DNA of 64,000 nt from Bipolaris cookei (lineage: Eukaryota; Ascomycota; Dothideomycetes; Pleosporales; Pleosporaceae), in NCBI GenBank assembly GCA_002286855.1, contig NRSV01000084.1, forward strand, positions 1-64,000. The letters are read 5' to 3'. This document shows, one piece after another, positions 25,012 to 34,656 of this stretch (positions within the stretch are counted from its first letter, which is position 1; every line of letters starts with the position of its first letter). A model generated the notes under the pieces. It was not told where the DNA came from and did no database searches. It saw nothing but the letters and a program-made list of their open reading frames with translations. A program made the position numbers and the translations under genes.

Positions 25012-25962
25012 ATGGCTACTTCAAGAGCGCTGGATAGCCTGACCGCAGGGAAAAAGCCAACTCTACTTTAGCTGCAGGCATTGGCCACAAAGAGACGGAA
25101 ACTCACGAAGAACGTGGTAAAGAAAAATATGGCTCAACATTTGTGTCAGAAATCCCTGCGAGAGACCTCTACGAACCCATCAATATATACAAAAGCTTTC
25201 ATCGATACAATCCAGATTTTGAATGGGAGCCTGCGGAGAAGCGTATCGTACGAAAGGTAGCTCATCCACTTATTCGATCACGTCAACTTAATGATCCCAC
25301 ATTAACACCCTGCAGATTAACATGCGCATCTGTTCCTGGGTCTGCCTCATGTTCTTCGCACTCCAGCTCGATCGCGGCAACATATCGCAAGCTCTCAGCG
25401 ACGACATGCTCGGGGACCTAGGCCTCAACACCAACGACTACAACTACGGATAAACAATTTTCTACTTGTGCTTCTTATTCGCTGAATTGCCATCGCAACT
25501 TATAAGTAGGAAACTCGGTCCGGACAATTGGATCCCAATTCAGATTATACTATGCAGTTTTGCGGGTAGCTTCCAGGTGTTTCTGAGCGGAAAGAGATTG
25601 TTTTATGCGTATAGAGGCATACTTGGGATGCTTGAGGGGGTTTACCAGAAATCGGTGTACGAAGTGCATGTACTGTGGAGTGGATTATCACGTGATCTCA
25701 TGGCGGATACAAAGTCTGAAGGCGTTTTCGAGTAACGTAGATGGCTTTTTTTCTAGCATTAACCTACTAACTGCCTCGCGCATCGCCAATCTTCCAAAAT
25801 CGTCAGTTAAAAACTTTGCTGGCTCTCTAATAACACATTGTTAGTGTTTAAGCGCGTGGATTATATACCTTAACTCACTATAACGTAAAGCACCACCGAG
25901 CAGGACACACCACCAAGTGGAACACTTTTTCTTGGCATCGCGAACTTCATGTACGAAGCACT

Positions 25963-26310
25963 ATGCATCAATAACATAAGGGTTTTTAAATTTAGCGAGA
26001 AGGTAGAATTATTCTAGCCCTTCAAGCCTTTCTTATAGGCCAATTTAAGACTATACGACGCACTGCTGCTGCCTATAATATACCTTTTCAACGCCTTTCT
26101 GATCGGCCTTACTGTAACCAGAAGTACCATGTATAGTCACGTGGTTACTTACTGACTAACAACGCTGTATTTAAACTTGCTCCTGTCATCATACGCATCA
26201 GAATACATAATACTTCACACACACTCAACTGCTTACATTTACAAAATTACTTTTCGGCTTCAAGTAACCCCAAACTGCCGCAGGCTTACTATAACTGAAG
26301 AGCAGACAAT
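25963..26310 (+). pseudogene. Transposase N-terminal fragment, left arm of the older element
   Basis: An ATG at 25963, the same distance from the terminal repeat as the start in the right arm, opens a decayed frame with several stops. It reads ILALQAFLIGQFKTIRRTAAAY and, after about 120 unrelated bases, KITFRLQVTPNCRRLTITEEQ. Both blocks match the right-arm protein (TLAVQAFRTHQFKSIRRATAAY and EITFRPNTRPNCRKLTPAEE) but lie on the opposite strand. Confidence 0.7.
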
Positions 26311-26734
26311 CATATGGTATATATGCTTCTTCGTACCATGCAGAGATGTGGACGCATCCTTTGTAGATTAATGAATGGCGGGGTAACATATCCCGCAGCA
26401 CAGATGCTCTGGATAACCATAACCCACTCGCGATCACCTGGCTGAACAAGAGTAGGTCTAGTACGACGTTCTGAACCTGCAACTACCTTCATTGAGCCAA
26501 TTACATCTATCTGAAACCTAGTTTTATTAAAGTTATGGATGTCGTTTGAATCAACTCCATACTTCTCAATTGTCTCTTGTACGAGCTTGAACCACGCGTT
26601 AATAACCTCTGGGTCATCCTGCTATATTCTCTGGCGGTCCTTTGCTCAATTGAAGGCTGTTCTGAGCTCGTCCGAACGCGTTACAAATCGCTCTGACCAG
26701 TTCTTGCCCAAAGGCTGGTCATCTCGTGCGCGTA

Positions 26735-26805
26735 ACGTACCTCACGGGTTCGTGGCCCACACGGGTTCGTGGCCCACGCTAGCTGTTGCCCTCACCAAAA
26801 CCCCC
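26735..26805 (+). repeat. Left terminal inverted repeat of young element, with internal duplication
   Basis: Matches the inverse of 28527-28564, except that the block cacgggttcgtggccca occurs twice, followed by about 15 extra bases before CTCACCAAAACCCCC resumes. Confidence 0.85.
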
Positions 26806-26862
26806 TTCCCCGCCCTATAACAGCCCAACTTTGGCCAGTTTGATGCAAAAAAACACAAAATA

Positions 26863-28515
26863 CTATTTAGAGGCTACTTCTGCTACATTCTTACACGTTC
26901 GCGCATTATGCCCAGTCCCATTGCACCGTCCACACCGCCGTTGAGATGGTTCACCCCCTTCAGCGCGCTTCTGCTTCTTTGACTTCTTCCCATCACTACG
27001 CACCCCAAAGTCCTGAAGAGCAGCCAAGCGCGCCCCATCTTCAACTGTTAAGGTCCCCTCTGCCTGAACCCGCTTTCTTTTGTGCGATTTTCGTCGCGTT
27101 GCGGCCTCATTTGCTGCTTTAAGCTCAGCGATCTCCTTTTGCGCCAACACCAGCTTGTGCGCGATAATCGCTGCCCCCTTTGAGACCTTCTCAAAGGCCT
27201 CTACAATAGACGTTGGTGAACTATTCGTATGCCTCTGAATCCTCTGCTTCACCAGCGTTGATTGCGACCCTAATTCTAGGGTATTACTAGGGGTTTGCGA
27301 CACCCAGGGCTGGTTGTTGACAGGTAGGGGTGATGGAGTGCGCAGCTTGACATCAAGGGCGGATATAACCCGTTCTGGGTCAAATGGGACCAATCCAGCG
27401 CCTCGAAATCCTCCTTGGACATTGCTAGAAGTAAATGAGGCGTCAAAAGCCCGCTTAAAGCAAGATAGGAACTCTTGTTTGGTGATATGGCTGATCTGGC
27501 TACGCATGAGCGATTCGACTTGGCGCCCATAGGCCTGCTTCAAAGGGGCAAAACAGCCCACATCAAGAGGCTGTAAGAGGTGAGACGAGTGTGGAGGCAT
27601 GCAAATAGTAACAATATTGTTATCTTTGCAGTATTTTTGGAAATCCAGCGAGTTGTGACTCTCATGGCCGTCAATAATAAGTAGACGGAAGCCACCAACC
27701 TTTCTTGTCTTTGTATGCTCATCAAAGTGCTTTAGCCATGCAAGACCAAGCTCATTGGTCGTCCAGCCATTCTCAGAGACCCCAATAACCCAGTTCTGGG
27801 GTATATCGCCATCCTTGTACCAGCTTGAGAGGTGGTGGCGCGCCTTGAGTATGATGAAGGGCGGAATCGTCCACCCGGTCGCATTGATACCCTGGATGAC
27901 TGTTGCCCACTCTCTGTTGCCAGGCTGGATAGTCTTTGGTCGTCCACGTCTCTCTGAAGCTGTAACAACAGCTCCAGGGGCAATCTGGCCCATCATAAAG
28001 CCGGTCTCGTCAAAATTGTACATGTCGTCGTCCTGGATACCATACTTGGCTTTCATATTGGCTACCAGGTCAAACCAGGCTTGAATAGTCTCAGGATCCT
28101 CACAGAGAGCTCTCTTGTAGTCGTACTTGCGATTAAAACGCGTTGTAAGCTCAGGTCGACGTTTGACGAACGTACTGGGCCAGTTTTGGCCAACCTGGTC
28201 CAAATTGCGCTCAGCGCGCAAGGAATTGGCCATATTAGCCACGTCTGCGAGCCGAGGGGGAAATCCACGCGTAACTAGCTCGAGTATATGCTTAACAACT
28301 ACGTCCTCCTCAAGCTTAGTTAGATTCTTTGATTTAAGCCAGCGATCTGCTTTTGGAGGTTGACCTGCGCGTCGACGGCTTAGTGTCTTACGAGGGACGT
28401 TAAAGATAGCTGCAGCGCGTCGCTCTGAGAGATTCGCGTCTTGTTTAAGAGCCTGAAGGGCAAGCTGTATCTGACATTCACTAGAGGGCTGTAACTGCTG
28501 TTGTTGTTGCGACAT
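26863..28515 (-). CDS. Intact pogo/Fot1 transposase (DD35D) with CCHC zinc knuckle
   Basis: 550 aa, uninterrupted. The N-terminus is Gln-rich, then a psq-type helix-turn-helix (ERRAAAIFNVPRKTLSRR, about residues 30-50) and a CENP-B/Tc5-type DNA-binding part (GFPPRLADVANMA to NWPSTFVKRRPEL). The catalytic core has first Asp in YNFDETGFM, second in LIIDGHESH, third in LLQPLDVGCF, with 35 residues between the last two. A coiled coil and basic stretch (KSHKRKRVQ, KKSKKQKR) precede a C-terminal zinc knuckle C-x2-C-x4-H-x4-C (CGRCNGTGHNARTC). The protein would bind its own terminal repeats and perform cut-and-paste transposition into TA. No stop or frameshift was found, unlike every other transposase in the window, so it is likely recent and perhaps active. 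Confidence 0.95.
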   Translation of the reverse strand: MSQQQQQLQPSSECQIQLALQALKQDANLSERRAAAIFNVPRKTLSRRRAGQPPKADRWLKSKNLTKLEEDVVVKHILELVTRGFPPRLADVANMANSLRAERNLDQVGQNWPSTFVKRRPELTTRFNRKYDYKRALCEDPETIQAWFDLVANMKAKYGIQDDDMYNFDETGFMMGQIAPGAVVTASERRGRPKTIQPGNREWATVIQGINATGWTIPPFIILKARHHLSSWYKDGDIPQNWVIGVSENGWTTNELGLAWLKHFDEHTKTRKVGGFRLLIIDGHESHNSLDFQKYCKDNNIVTICMPPHSSHLLQPLDVGCFAPLKQAYGRQVESLMRSQISHITKQEFLSCFKRAFDASFTSSNVQGGFRGAGLVPFDPERVISALDVKLRTPSPLPVNNQPWVSQTPSNTLELGSQSTLVKQRIQRHTNSSPTSIVEAFEKVSKGAAIIAHKLVLAQKEIAELKAANEAATRRKSHKRKRVQAEGTLTVEDGARLAALQDFGVRSDGKKSKKQKRAEGGEPSQRRCGRCNGTGHNARTCKNVAEVASK

Positions 28516-28526
28516 TAGGGTAGAGG

Positions 28527-28564
28527 GGGGGTTTTGGTGAGGGCCACGAACCCGTGAGGTACGT
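28527..28564 (-). repeat. Right terminal inverted repeat of young element
   Basis: Read on the minus strand it begins ACGTACCTCACGGGTTCG and continues into CTCACCAAAACCCCC. It is flanked outside by TA. It shares its terminal bases with the left end. Confidence 0.88.
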
Positions 28565-30326
28565 TAGTAGTTTGTCTGTCATATCTGCTACCTCACACAG
28601 CGGGGGGGAGGAATTCCTGGGAGTCTAGGTCAAGAATGTATCACACGATCGTCTACTCTTCAGCTGGGGTTAGTTTCCGGCAATTTGGCCGCGTATTAGG
28701 ACGAAATGTAATCTCTTGAAACCGCCGAGTGACCTGTTGATGTGGCACTTTATAGGCTGCTGTAGCGCGTCGAATGCTCTTAAACTGATGCGTACGAAAG
28801 GCCTGGACTGCAAGAGTAATTCTACATTCTCGCTGGATAAGTATCGCGTTCTGTTGTTGAGTCATTTTTATTCGTACGTGAAGTTCGCGAAGCCAGGAAA
28901 AAGTGTCCCACTCAGTGATGCTTTACGTTATACGCCAGCAAGATCGATGGGCTGATGTATGGCAGCTTTTAGACGCTTGCTCTAGGAATTTTCCTTTCTT
29001 CTACCCTCTAGGTTGTTAGCGTTTTCTATATAAGTTTCAGCTCCCTCTACATAAGGTACATCAACTCCTTGCTAGTTAGTATGCTGACATTGAGCGGCAA
29101 GCGGTACGCAAAGAGATATCGCAAGCGCAAGTTAAGTAAGCCTACAATAATGCCGCATAATCACATAGTAGCATTCATTTCATGCACCCACCTCTATTTA
29201 TTTCTAATAGTACTCTTTACATGAGTTATTTCTACACAGGGCTTGAGTTGCCAGGTCGCATGAGCGTGTATGGTGCAATTCCTTTTGCGACGAATATCCT
29301 GACCGCCTTTCTCGCATTCGGTATTTTGCGTCTAAGAGGCCACAATGGGATGGAAGGGTGGCGGTACCTTTTCGCTATTGAGGGCCTCATCACGGGTTGC
29401 ATCGGCATAGCGTCGTATTCTTACCTTCCTGCGAGCCCGACCCAGACGGCGACGAAGTTCTGGAACCCATTTCGTGAGAAGAAGTACTGGCTTAGTGAGA
29501 GGGAGGGGAAGATTATGGTGAATCGGATTCTGAGGGATGTTCCGAGTAAAGGGGGTATGCATAATCGTCAGGAATTGAGCATAGGGATTTTGTGGAAGTG
29601 TATGAAGGATTACCATATGTTGCCTATCTATTTGATTGGCGTGTCCTGGTTTATTCCGGGTCAGCCTTTGAACGCGTATATTACGTTTCAGCTTCGGTCG
29701 CTGGGATTTAGCACGTTTGAGACAAATTTACTGACGGTGTGTAACACAATTTTATTTGTGATCCCTGGCAAACACTGACAAAGCAGTAGATTCCAGCCTT
29801 CGTCATTATAATCATCCAGATGATTTTTTGGATATGGGTGCCTGAACGCACAAACCAGCGTTTCCTCGTCGCTCTCGTATTGCAAGTCTGGTGCTTGCCG
29901 CTTCTCATCGCTCTCGAGGTCTTACCCGCGAATGTATCGCACTGGTCGCCTTAGGTCCTATGTACCTTGCTCGTCAGAAGCCCATTCATCCACTCCATTT
30001 TCATGGCTATTACATCGCATAACGCGGGCACGGTGCGCACCCGGACAGTTGCTTCGGCGCTGTACAATATGACGCTTCAAGTCAGCACGATTGTGTCACA
30101 GAATGTGTACTGCCAGGATGACAAATTGCTGTATCGCAGGGAAATAAGATTCTGATTGCTATCTGTGTGTAATTTTGTGTTGTTTGTGGCGGCGAAGCAG
30201 TATTATGCTGTTAACAGGAGGAGAGCTCGCGTTTAAGATGGCATGACGAAGAAAGAGAAGGAGACGTATTTACAAACTACGACGGATAAAGGGAATAAGC
30301 GGTTAGAATTCCGATTTGCGCATTGA

Positions 30327-30511
30327 GTGGGACTGGATACGGGAGGTAGAGACAGAAATTCCCTTTAGATGGAATCTTGGAATGGTGATATCCATGTGAT
30401 TTAGGCATCAATCGAAGTCGTGCGTTGGGAATTTGAACCTATTGAAATCGGGGACGTTTGCGTATGAGATGCCACTTTGAATTCCTGATAATACTGTAGC
30501 TTTAAGTGAAA
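30327..30511. other. Short spacer after the disrupted transporter
   Basis: 185 bp with no coding signal. Confidence 0.4.
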
Positions 30512-31944
30512 TTACTCATCTTCGTCCCCTGCTGCACAACCCAGATTCCTCGCAAGAACACCATCTCTGCTCAAGAACCCAACATCCGCTCTAACCTTCC
30601 CATGCAGATCCTCGTCTTCTTCTTTAGCTTTGTCCTCGTTATCCAGCGTAGCAGCCATAACACTTGTATCCCCCTCAAATGTCTCTCTAAGCCTTGTCTC
30701 GCAGGCTGCGCAGAGTCTCAGGCCGCAACCGTTAATCTCTTCATCCTCAGAAAACAGTGATGATTGACGCTCACGGCAGGCAAATACTACTGATGAAAAG
30801 CACATAGAGCACCATCTTAGTAACTGTTGTTTAAATGAATCCGGATCTTCATCCGCAAGCAGATCATTGAGACTCTCTGCAAAGTCCACAGTAACCGTGT
30901 CTGGGTATATGCGTCGAACATCATGGCCCTCGCATATTATAATCTGTGCTCGTTCTAAATCATCCCATTAGCAGATTTTCTGATGTATTACGCATAAACT
31001 TCACAATGGAATGCGACACGTACCTATTGTGCATAGTTTGCACATGCTGGTTTGGAAGTTATCTGTGTGGCCACCTGCTATATGCGTATATCCACACCCG
31101 TTGTCCCAGCATATGCAGTAGATTTCTTTCTCAAAATAGCCAACAAAGCTAAATTCAGGCCTCTCGCAGAAGCTACAGTCCAAGACATCAGCATCTTCGA
31201 CACCGACGTCGAACCGAATTGGATGTGTGAAACTAGTCCTCATCCGAATTACTTCGCCCTTGTTTCCAGCAGTGTCTTCAAGAATTTCTGGACTTGGAGA
31301 GCACGACTCTACTGGTTGTATTCGTAAAGCTTCCGGAGTAAGGTAGTTGCGGTATCGGGGCTCAACAATACGAGATGGTTTCTCGGGTTTGTCTTGCTTT
31401 TGCTGTCTAGATGGCGAGGTCTTAGACTTCACTTTGTTCTTGTCTTTGGTGGCTTTGCGGGTGGCAGTGGGTTTGGGAGCGTTACGGGCATTACGCGTCC
31501 TGCTCATCTTGGTCGTCTGGTCCGGCTTGCTTGTCTTGTTCGCTTTGCTCGCCTTGTTACATTGCGCCTTCACGGGGACCTTCTTAGGCAATCTCAAATC
31601 GCGAGTCTTATTCTTCTTAATGATATACTTTTCCTTGGATGGATCAAAATTCCCGGACGTGTCCTGGTCCAAGAAAGTATATGCCGCCTTTTTCTCGGTC
31701 CTTTTGCGTAAGGTGTATGCGGTCTGGTGAAATAAGTATATGTGAATGACATGACTGACTGGAAAATACTGACTTGAGTATCGGGTGTGTCAAGCAAGTC
31801 CTCTTCAAATGGCGATGGTGAGGTTCTTCGAGTAACACTATCCTTGTCTGAAAAGATATCTAGTTCATCTTTATTATCAAGATCATGCAGAAGTTCGCTG
31901 TCAATTCTGTCCTCTGGGCTGGATGGAATGTTCATGCTGGTCAT
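30512..31944 (-). CDS. Unknown Cys-rich, Lys-rich protein
   Basis: Modelled exons are 31944-31774, 31723-31024 and 30948-30512 (435 aa). Introns are 50 bp (GTCAGT..CACCAG) and 75 bp (GTACGT..GAACGAG). The second acceptor was chosen because it alone keeps phase (CKLCTI-A-QIIICEGHDV). The N-terminus is acidic. Residues about 95-190 are Lys/Thr/Pro-rich and look disordered. The C-terminal half has paired Cys/His motifs: DCSFCERPEF, YCICWDNGCGYTH, MCKLC, CEGHD, WCSMCFSSVVFACRE and CGLRLCAACE. This looks like a zinc-binding fold, but no named family was recognised. The Asp/Glu-rich tail ends AAGDEDE. It lies just downstream of the disrupted transporter. Confidence 0.6.
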
Positions 31945-32616
31945 GTTATCGACACAACCAAGTGTGGGCAAATGCTATAGTCGGGAAATGATGGTCAAGT
32001 AGGAAATGAGAGGCTTCCTGTCTTAACACCATGCAGGTATTGGAGCTAGCTAGCTTCAAGGTGAGTGAATCAAGAGTGGTAAGCTACTATCCTGCAAGCC
32101 CAGGTGAGGGAAACCAGCCAGATCAGTCTCCGGCCATGAGGTTTCCGATGAGCAAGTGATGTTAACCGCCACGGGTCACATTTACATTTCTCATCAAATT
32201 TCGATTTGTATCAATAAAAAACTTCGTGTTTGAGAGAGGAGTATTGTATCTCGGATCTTGGTAATTAAACTTCAGTCTGATACGCACTTACTCGCCATAG
32301 TACCCCAGTAAAGTTTGTAAGAACGATGATTTCTTTTTCTGGTGCATCCTTAAAGCTGTAGCTATCAGAGAGAAGGTATCGGGCGTTATCAGCTGACATT
32401 TCCTGGGCCTATGATGTTACTTGAGTGTTTCCATTGAGCTCTTCCAGTACATTGCTTGGTGATGGTGCCCTTTCTGAATGTGGCTAGTCAGCATGGCGCT
32501 AACACAGACCACATACAAAGAAATGAGCAGCAGTCTGTCCGCCAGCTCCTTGATACTCTTCGCTTACATCCCGCCATGAAGCTCAACAATGCGCCCCGTC
32601 GCCCATGGAGGGCAAC
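31945..32616. other. Divergent intergenic region
   Basis: 672 bp between the starts of the Cys-rich gene and the histidine phosphatase gene. Nothing else was recognised. Confidence 0.4.
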
Positions 32617-33690
32617 ATGGCGCGATCAATAAGACTGTTTCTGATCCGTCACGGAGAGACGGTGGACAACATTGCTCAAGTATAGTAAGCACCTCATCAA
32701 CTCGTCCTCTTCACAGCACTCGAAGCTGACTGTTCCAGTGCCGGCAGTAGGGATTCAGCCCTCACCAATCATGGCTACCAACAGGCCGCCCGTTTAGGCC
32801 TATACCTCCAGTCCCTTGGACTGACCTTTACTCATTTGTTCTCGTCGCACCTGCAGCGGGCTGTGAAGACAGCTGACAAGATACGCGAGGCTCAGTTGAC
32901 ACCAGTAGGCGACAATGGGACCGTGAGAGCGGCTCCCAAGGTTGTGCAGCTACCGGTGTTGGCGGAGAAAGATTTTGGATCGATGGAGGGAAAGAAATTC
33001 AACAGCCGTCCGTTTGAGACCGGTGCTCCTGGCAAGGACTATCGTCGACAAGAGAACAAGCCTACAGCAGGTTTCATGGACGCAGAAGTGAAAGAAAGTA
33101 TGGCATGTCGCGCAGACGCCTTCATCGAGGAATACCTTTTACCTCTGTTCGACAACTCTTCTAGCGACTTTAACCCTGTTATTGCTATCGTTTCGCACGG
33201 CATCTTCTTGTCTACTCTTTGGAAGCGCATACTGTTGCGTCTTCCGCGTCGGAGGGTGTGTCTCTCTCATGGCATTGGAGGGATGGTACGACAATCGCTG
33301 GAACATCTGGGTGGCTGGTCGAACACCGGCTATCTTGAGTTGTACTTTACGAGAACGGAAGCTGAATACTACGAGTCAATCATGGAGGCGACTACGACGG
33401 CAGTCATAACGTCTTCAGAGTTGCTTACTGGAACTTTAACTATGCCTCAAAATCTCTACAATGGTCATATACCAAAATCGAGAGCAAAAGGTCCAGCACA
33501 CCCGGTGATTGGTGCCCCACAAGCCTCTAGGCCGCGTGGCCTACAAGGATGGTCTACGTTCATCCTCAGAGTCAACAGCAAGGATCACCTACAAGGCCTT
33601 AAACGCATGCGTGGCGGTGTTAGTAGTTTACGTTACGACGCGTCACAGAGGTGCATCGATACCTTTTTCAAACGTCGTAAAGTCGAATGA
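32617..33690 (+). CDS. Histidine phosphatase (phosphoglycerate-mutase-like)
   Basis: Exons are 32617-32684 and 32739-33690 (339 aa); an in-frame ATG at 32605 would add four residues. The 54-bp intron (GTAAGC..TCCAG) joins IAQV-Y-AGSRDSALTNHG. The catalytic signature is LFLIRHGETVDN at the N-terminus, followed by DSALTNHGYQQAARLG, HLFSSHLQRAVKTA, and the second His in IAIVSHGIFLSTLW. This is the branch-1 histidine phosphatase order (RHG, then the central Arg, then SHG). The C-terminal 130 residues are basic and not part of the core, ending DTFFKRRKVE, a possible nuclear signal. The substrate is unknown: a sugar- or nucleotide-phosphate phosphatase or a fructose-2,6-bisphosphatase-like enzyme are possible. 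Confidence 0.85.
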
Positions 33691-34656
33691 GGGAGTAAGT
33701 CCAACCGTTTCCTCTTCCCGTTCCTTCGCATATGCAATGATGAAAAAACATTTTATCACAGACCTGATCGGAATTCGCTGTCGACCAAAATTCGTATCCA
33801 ACTGCTGTCTGATTGCAACTACAATTTTCTGTCTCATGTTCATGTATATTCAAGACACAGACTGACAAAAAAACTACAGGTGTTAGGTGAAGCTGCCAGG
33901 GCTTGAATAAGCTCGAGTAACACTATTAAATAACAATGCACTTCTCTGACCTAAACTTTCTTGATTCGTGATTGTGATCTTTTGCTGTGTCCTTATCGTT
34001 ACCCTTCCAAAAGGAACACTGCCACGGCCCCGCTATCCACATGCGAAGCCTACACTTGACGCCAGTTGCTGAGTTCAATTACTGCGCCCGGCGGCGTATC
34101 TGTTCAGTGACTATCCTACATGTGCGCAGGCGAAATGCTTTGGTAATTTACAAGTCTCGTTACATGCGCAAAGCGGTGCCTTCGTGTCACGCCGCCATGT
34201 TTGTTGAGTTGGCTTTGCGTAGAAAAGGCCCGTGCAAACGCCATCTCATCGCTCACCGCACCATCACAGCATCTTGGCGGTCATGCCCTGCGTCCAAATA
34301 GATAAACGGGAGGGTTTCGGGTCATCTCCGGTGGTGGCGTGCAGGCGCCGCGCTACGATGAACGTAGTCGCGTGCGACATCATGTTTCCCGGCGGCAGGT
34401 TTTGGTGGGTGGCTGGTACACGCGAGATCCCAGCCTCATCGCAACCGCTCTGGCCTTGGAATAGAGTTTTCATCGATTTTTCCTGGTATTAATACAAAGG
34501 ACCTCAGAGCAAATCTTGGTCGCGACTAAAATAAGTCCCAAATTCTCCGTTCGCTGATTTGCATTCTTGGAAAGTGAAGATTGGACCGTGAAATCTGCGC
34601 GTGGCCAATAGGAGCGCCTCACGGATCGTGCGATCAGACTTCCACACTCTTTCATC
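33691..34656. other. Intergenic
   Basis: 966 bp with only short unsupported frames. Confidence 0.4.

Larger units (their letters stand above)
26735..28564. mobile_element. Young, complete pogo/Fot1-type DNA transposon
   Basis: 1830 bp bounded by terminal inverted repeats beginning ACGTACCTCACGGGTTCG (left 26735, right ending 28564), with TA target-site duplications at 26733-26734 and 28565-28566. The left terminal region carries an extra tandem copy of a 17-bp block (cacgggttcgtggccca). It holds one intact transposase gene. It is inserted into the older element's transposase, and conceptual removal with one TA restores that frame. Confidence 0.92.
26310..28865 (-). pseudogene. Older pogo-type transposase, decayed and interrupted by the younger element
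   Basis: It starts at ATG 28865 with MTQQQNAILIQRECRITLA, a psq-type helix-turn-helix. It reaches MTDKLL at the insertion site, resumes across it with RARDDQPLGKNWSERF, and continues to VVAGSERRTRPTLVQPGDRE and VTPPF before ending near 26310. The segment around the first catalytic Asp reads HNFNKTRFQ where HNFDETGF is expected. The second and third catalytic positions are missing. There are several stops (for example TAG 28653-28655) and at least one frameshift. The young element (26735-28564) plus one TA lies inside it. Non-functional. Confidence 0.8.
25881..28930. mobile_element. Older, rearranged pogo-type element with TA target duplication
   Basis: The ends are inverted copies starting TAACGTAAAGCA and are flanked by TA on both sides (25879-25880 and 28931-28932). 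They match over roughly 60-75 bp, with a 16-17 bp insertion in the left copy. Both ends read inward into transposase 5' sequence: the right end on the minus strand, the left end on the plus strand. The element therefore seems to carry two 5' halves head to head and no 3' half. Without the nested young element it is about 1.2 kb. Confidence 0.75.
25012..30326 (+). pseudogene. Dal5-family MFS transporter gene split by transposon insertion
   Basis: The left part (25012 to about 25654) encodes the N-terminal cytosolic region (FHRYNPDFEWEPAEKR), a 59-bp intron (25257-25315), the first membrane segments (INMRICSWVCLMFFALQLDRG, ISRKLGPDNWIPIQIIL) and YRGILGMLEG. The right part resumes at about 29212 with STLYMSYFYTGLELPGRMS, continues through LIGVSWFIPGQPLNAYITF, and ends in TTDKGNKRLEFRFAH before the TGA at 30324. 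These parts line up end to end as one allantoate/pantothenate (Dal5)-type permease. Further damage: a frameshift near the start, TAA at 25451-25453 (CAA to TAA), a TAG near 29953, and frameshifts near 29760 and beyond 30130. About 3.56 kb of foreign DNA separates the halves. Non-functional. Confidence 0.85.
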
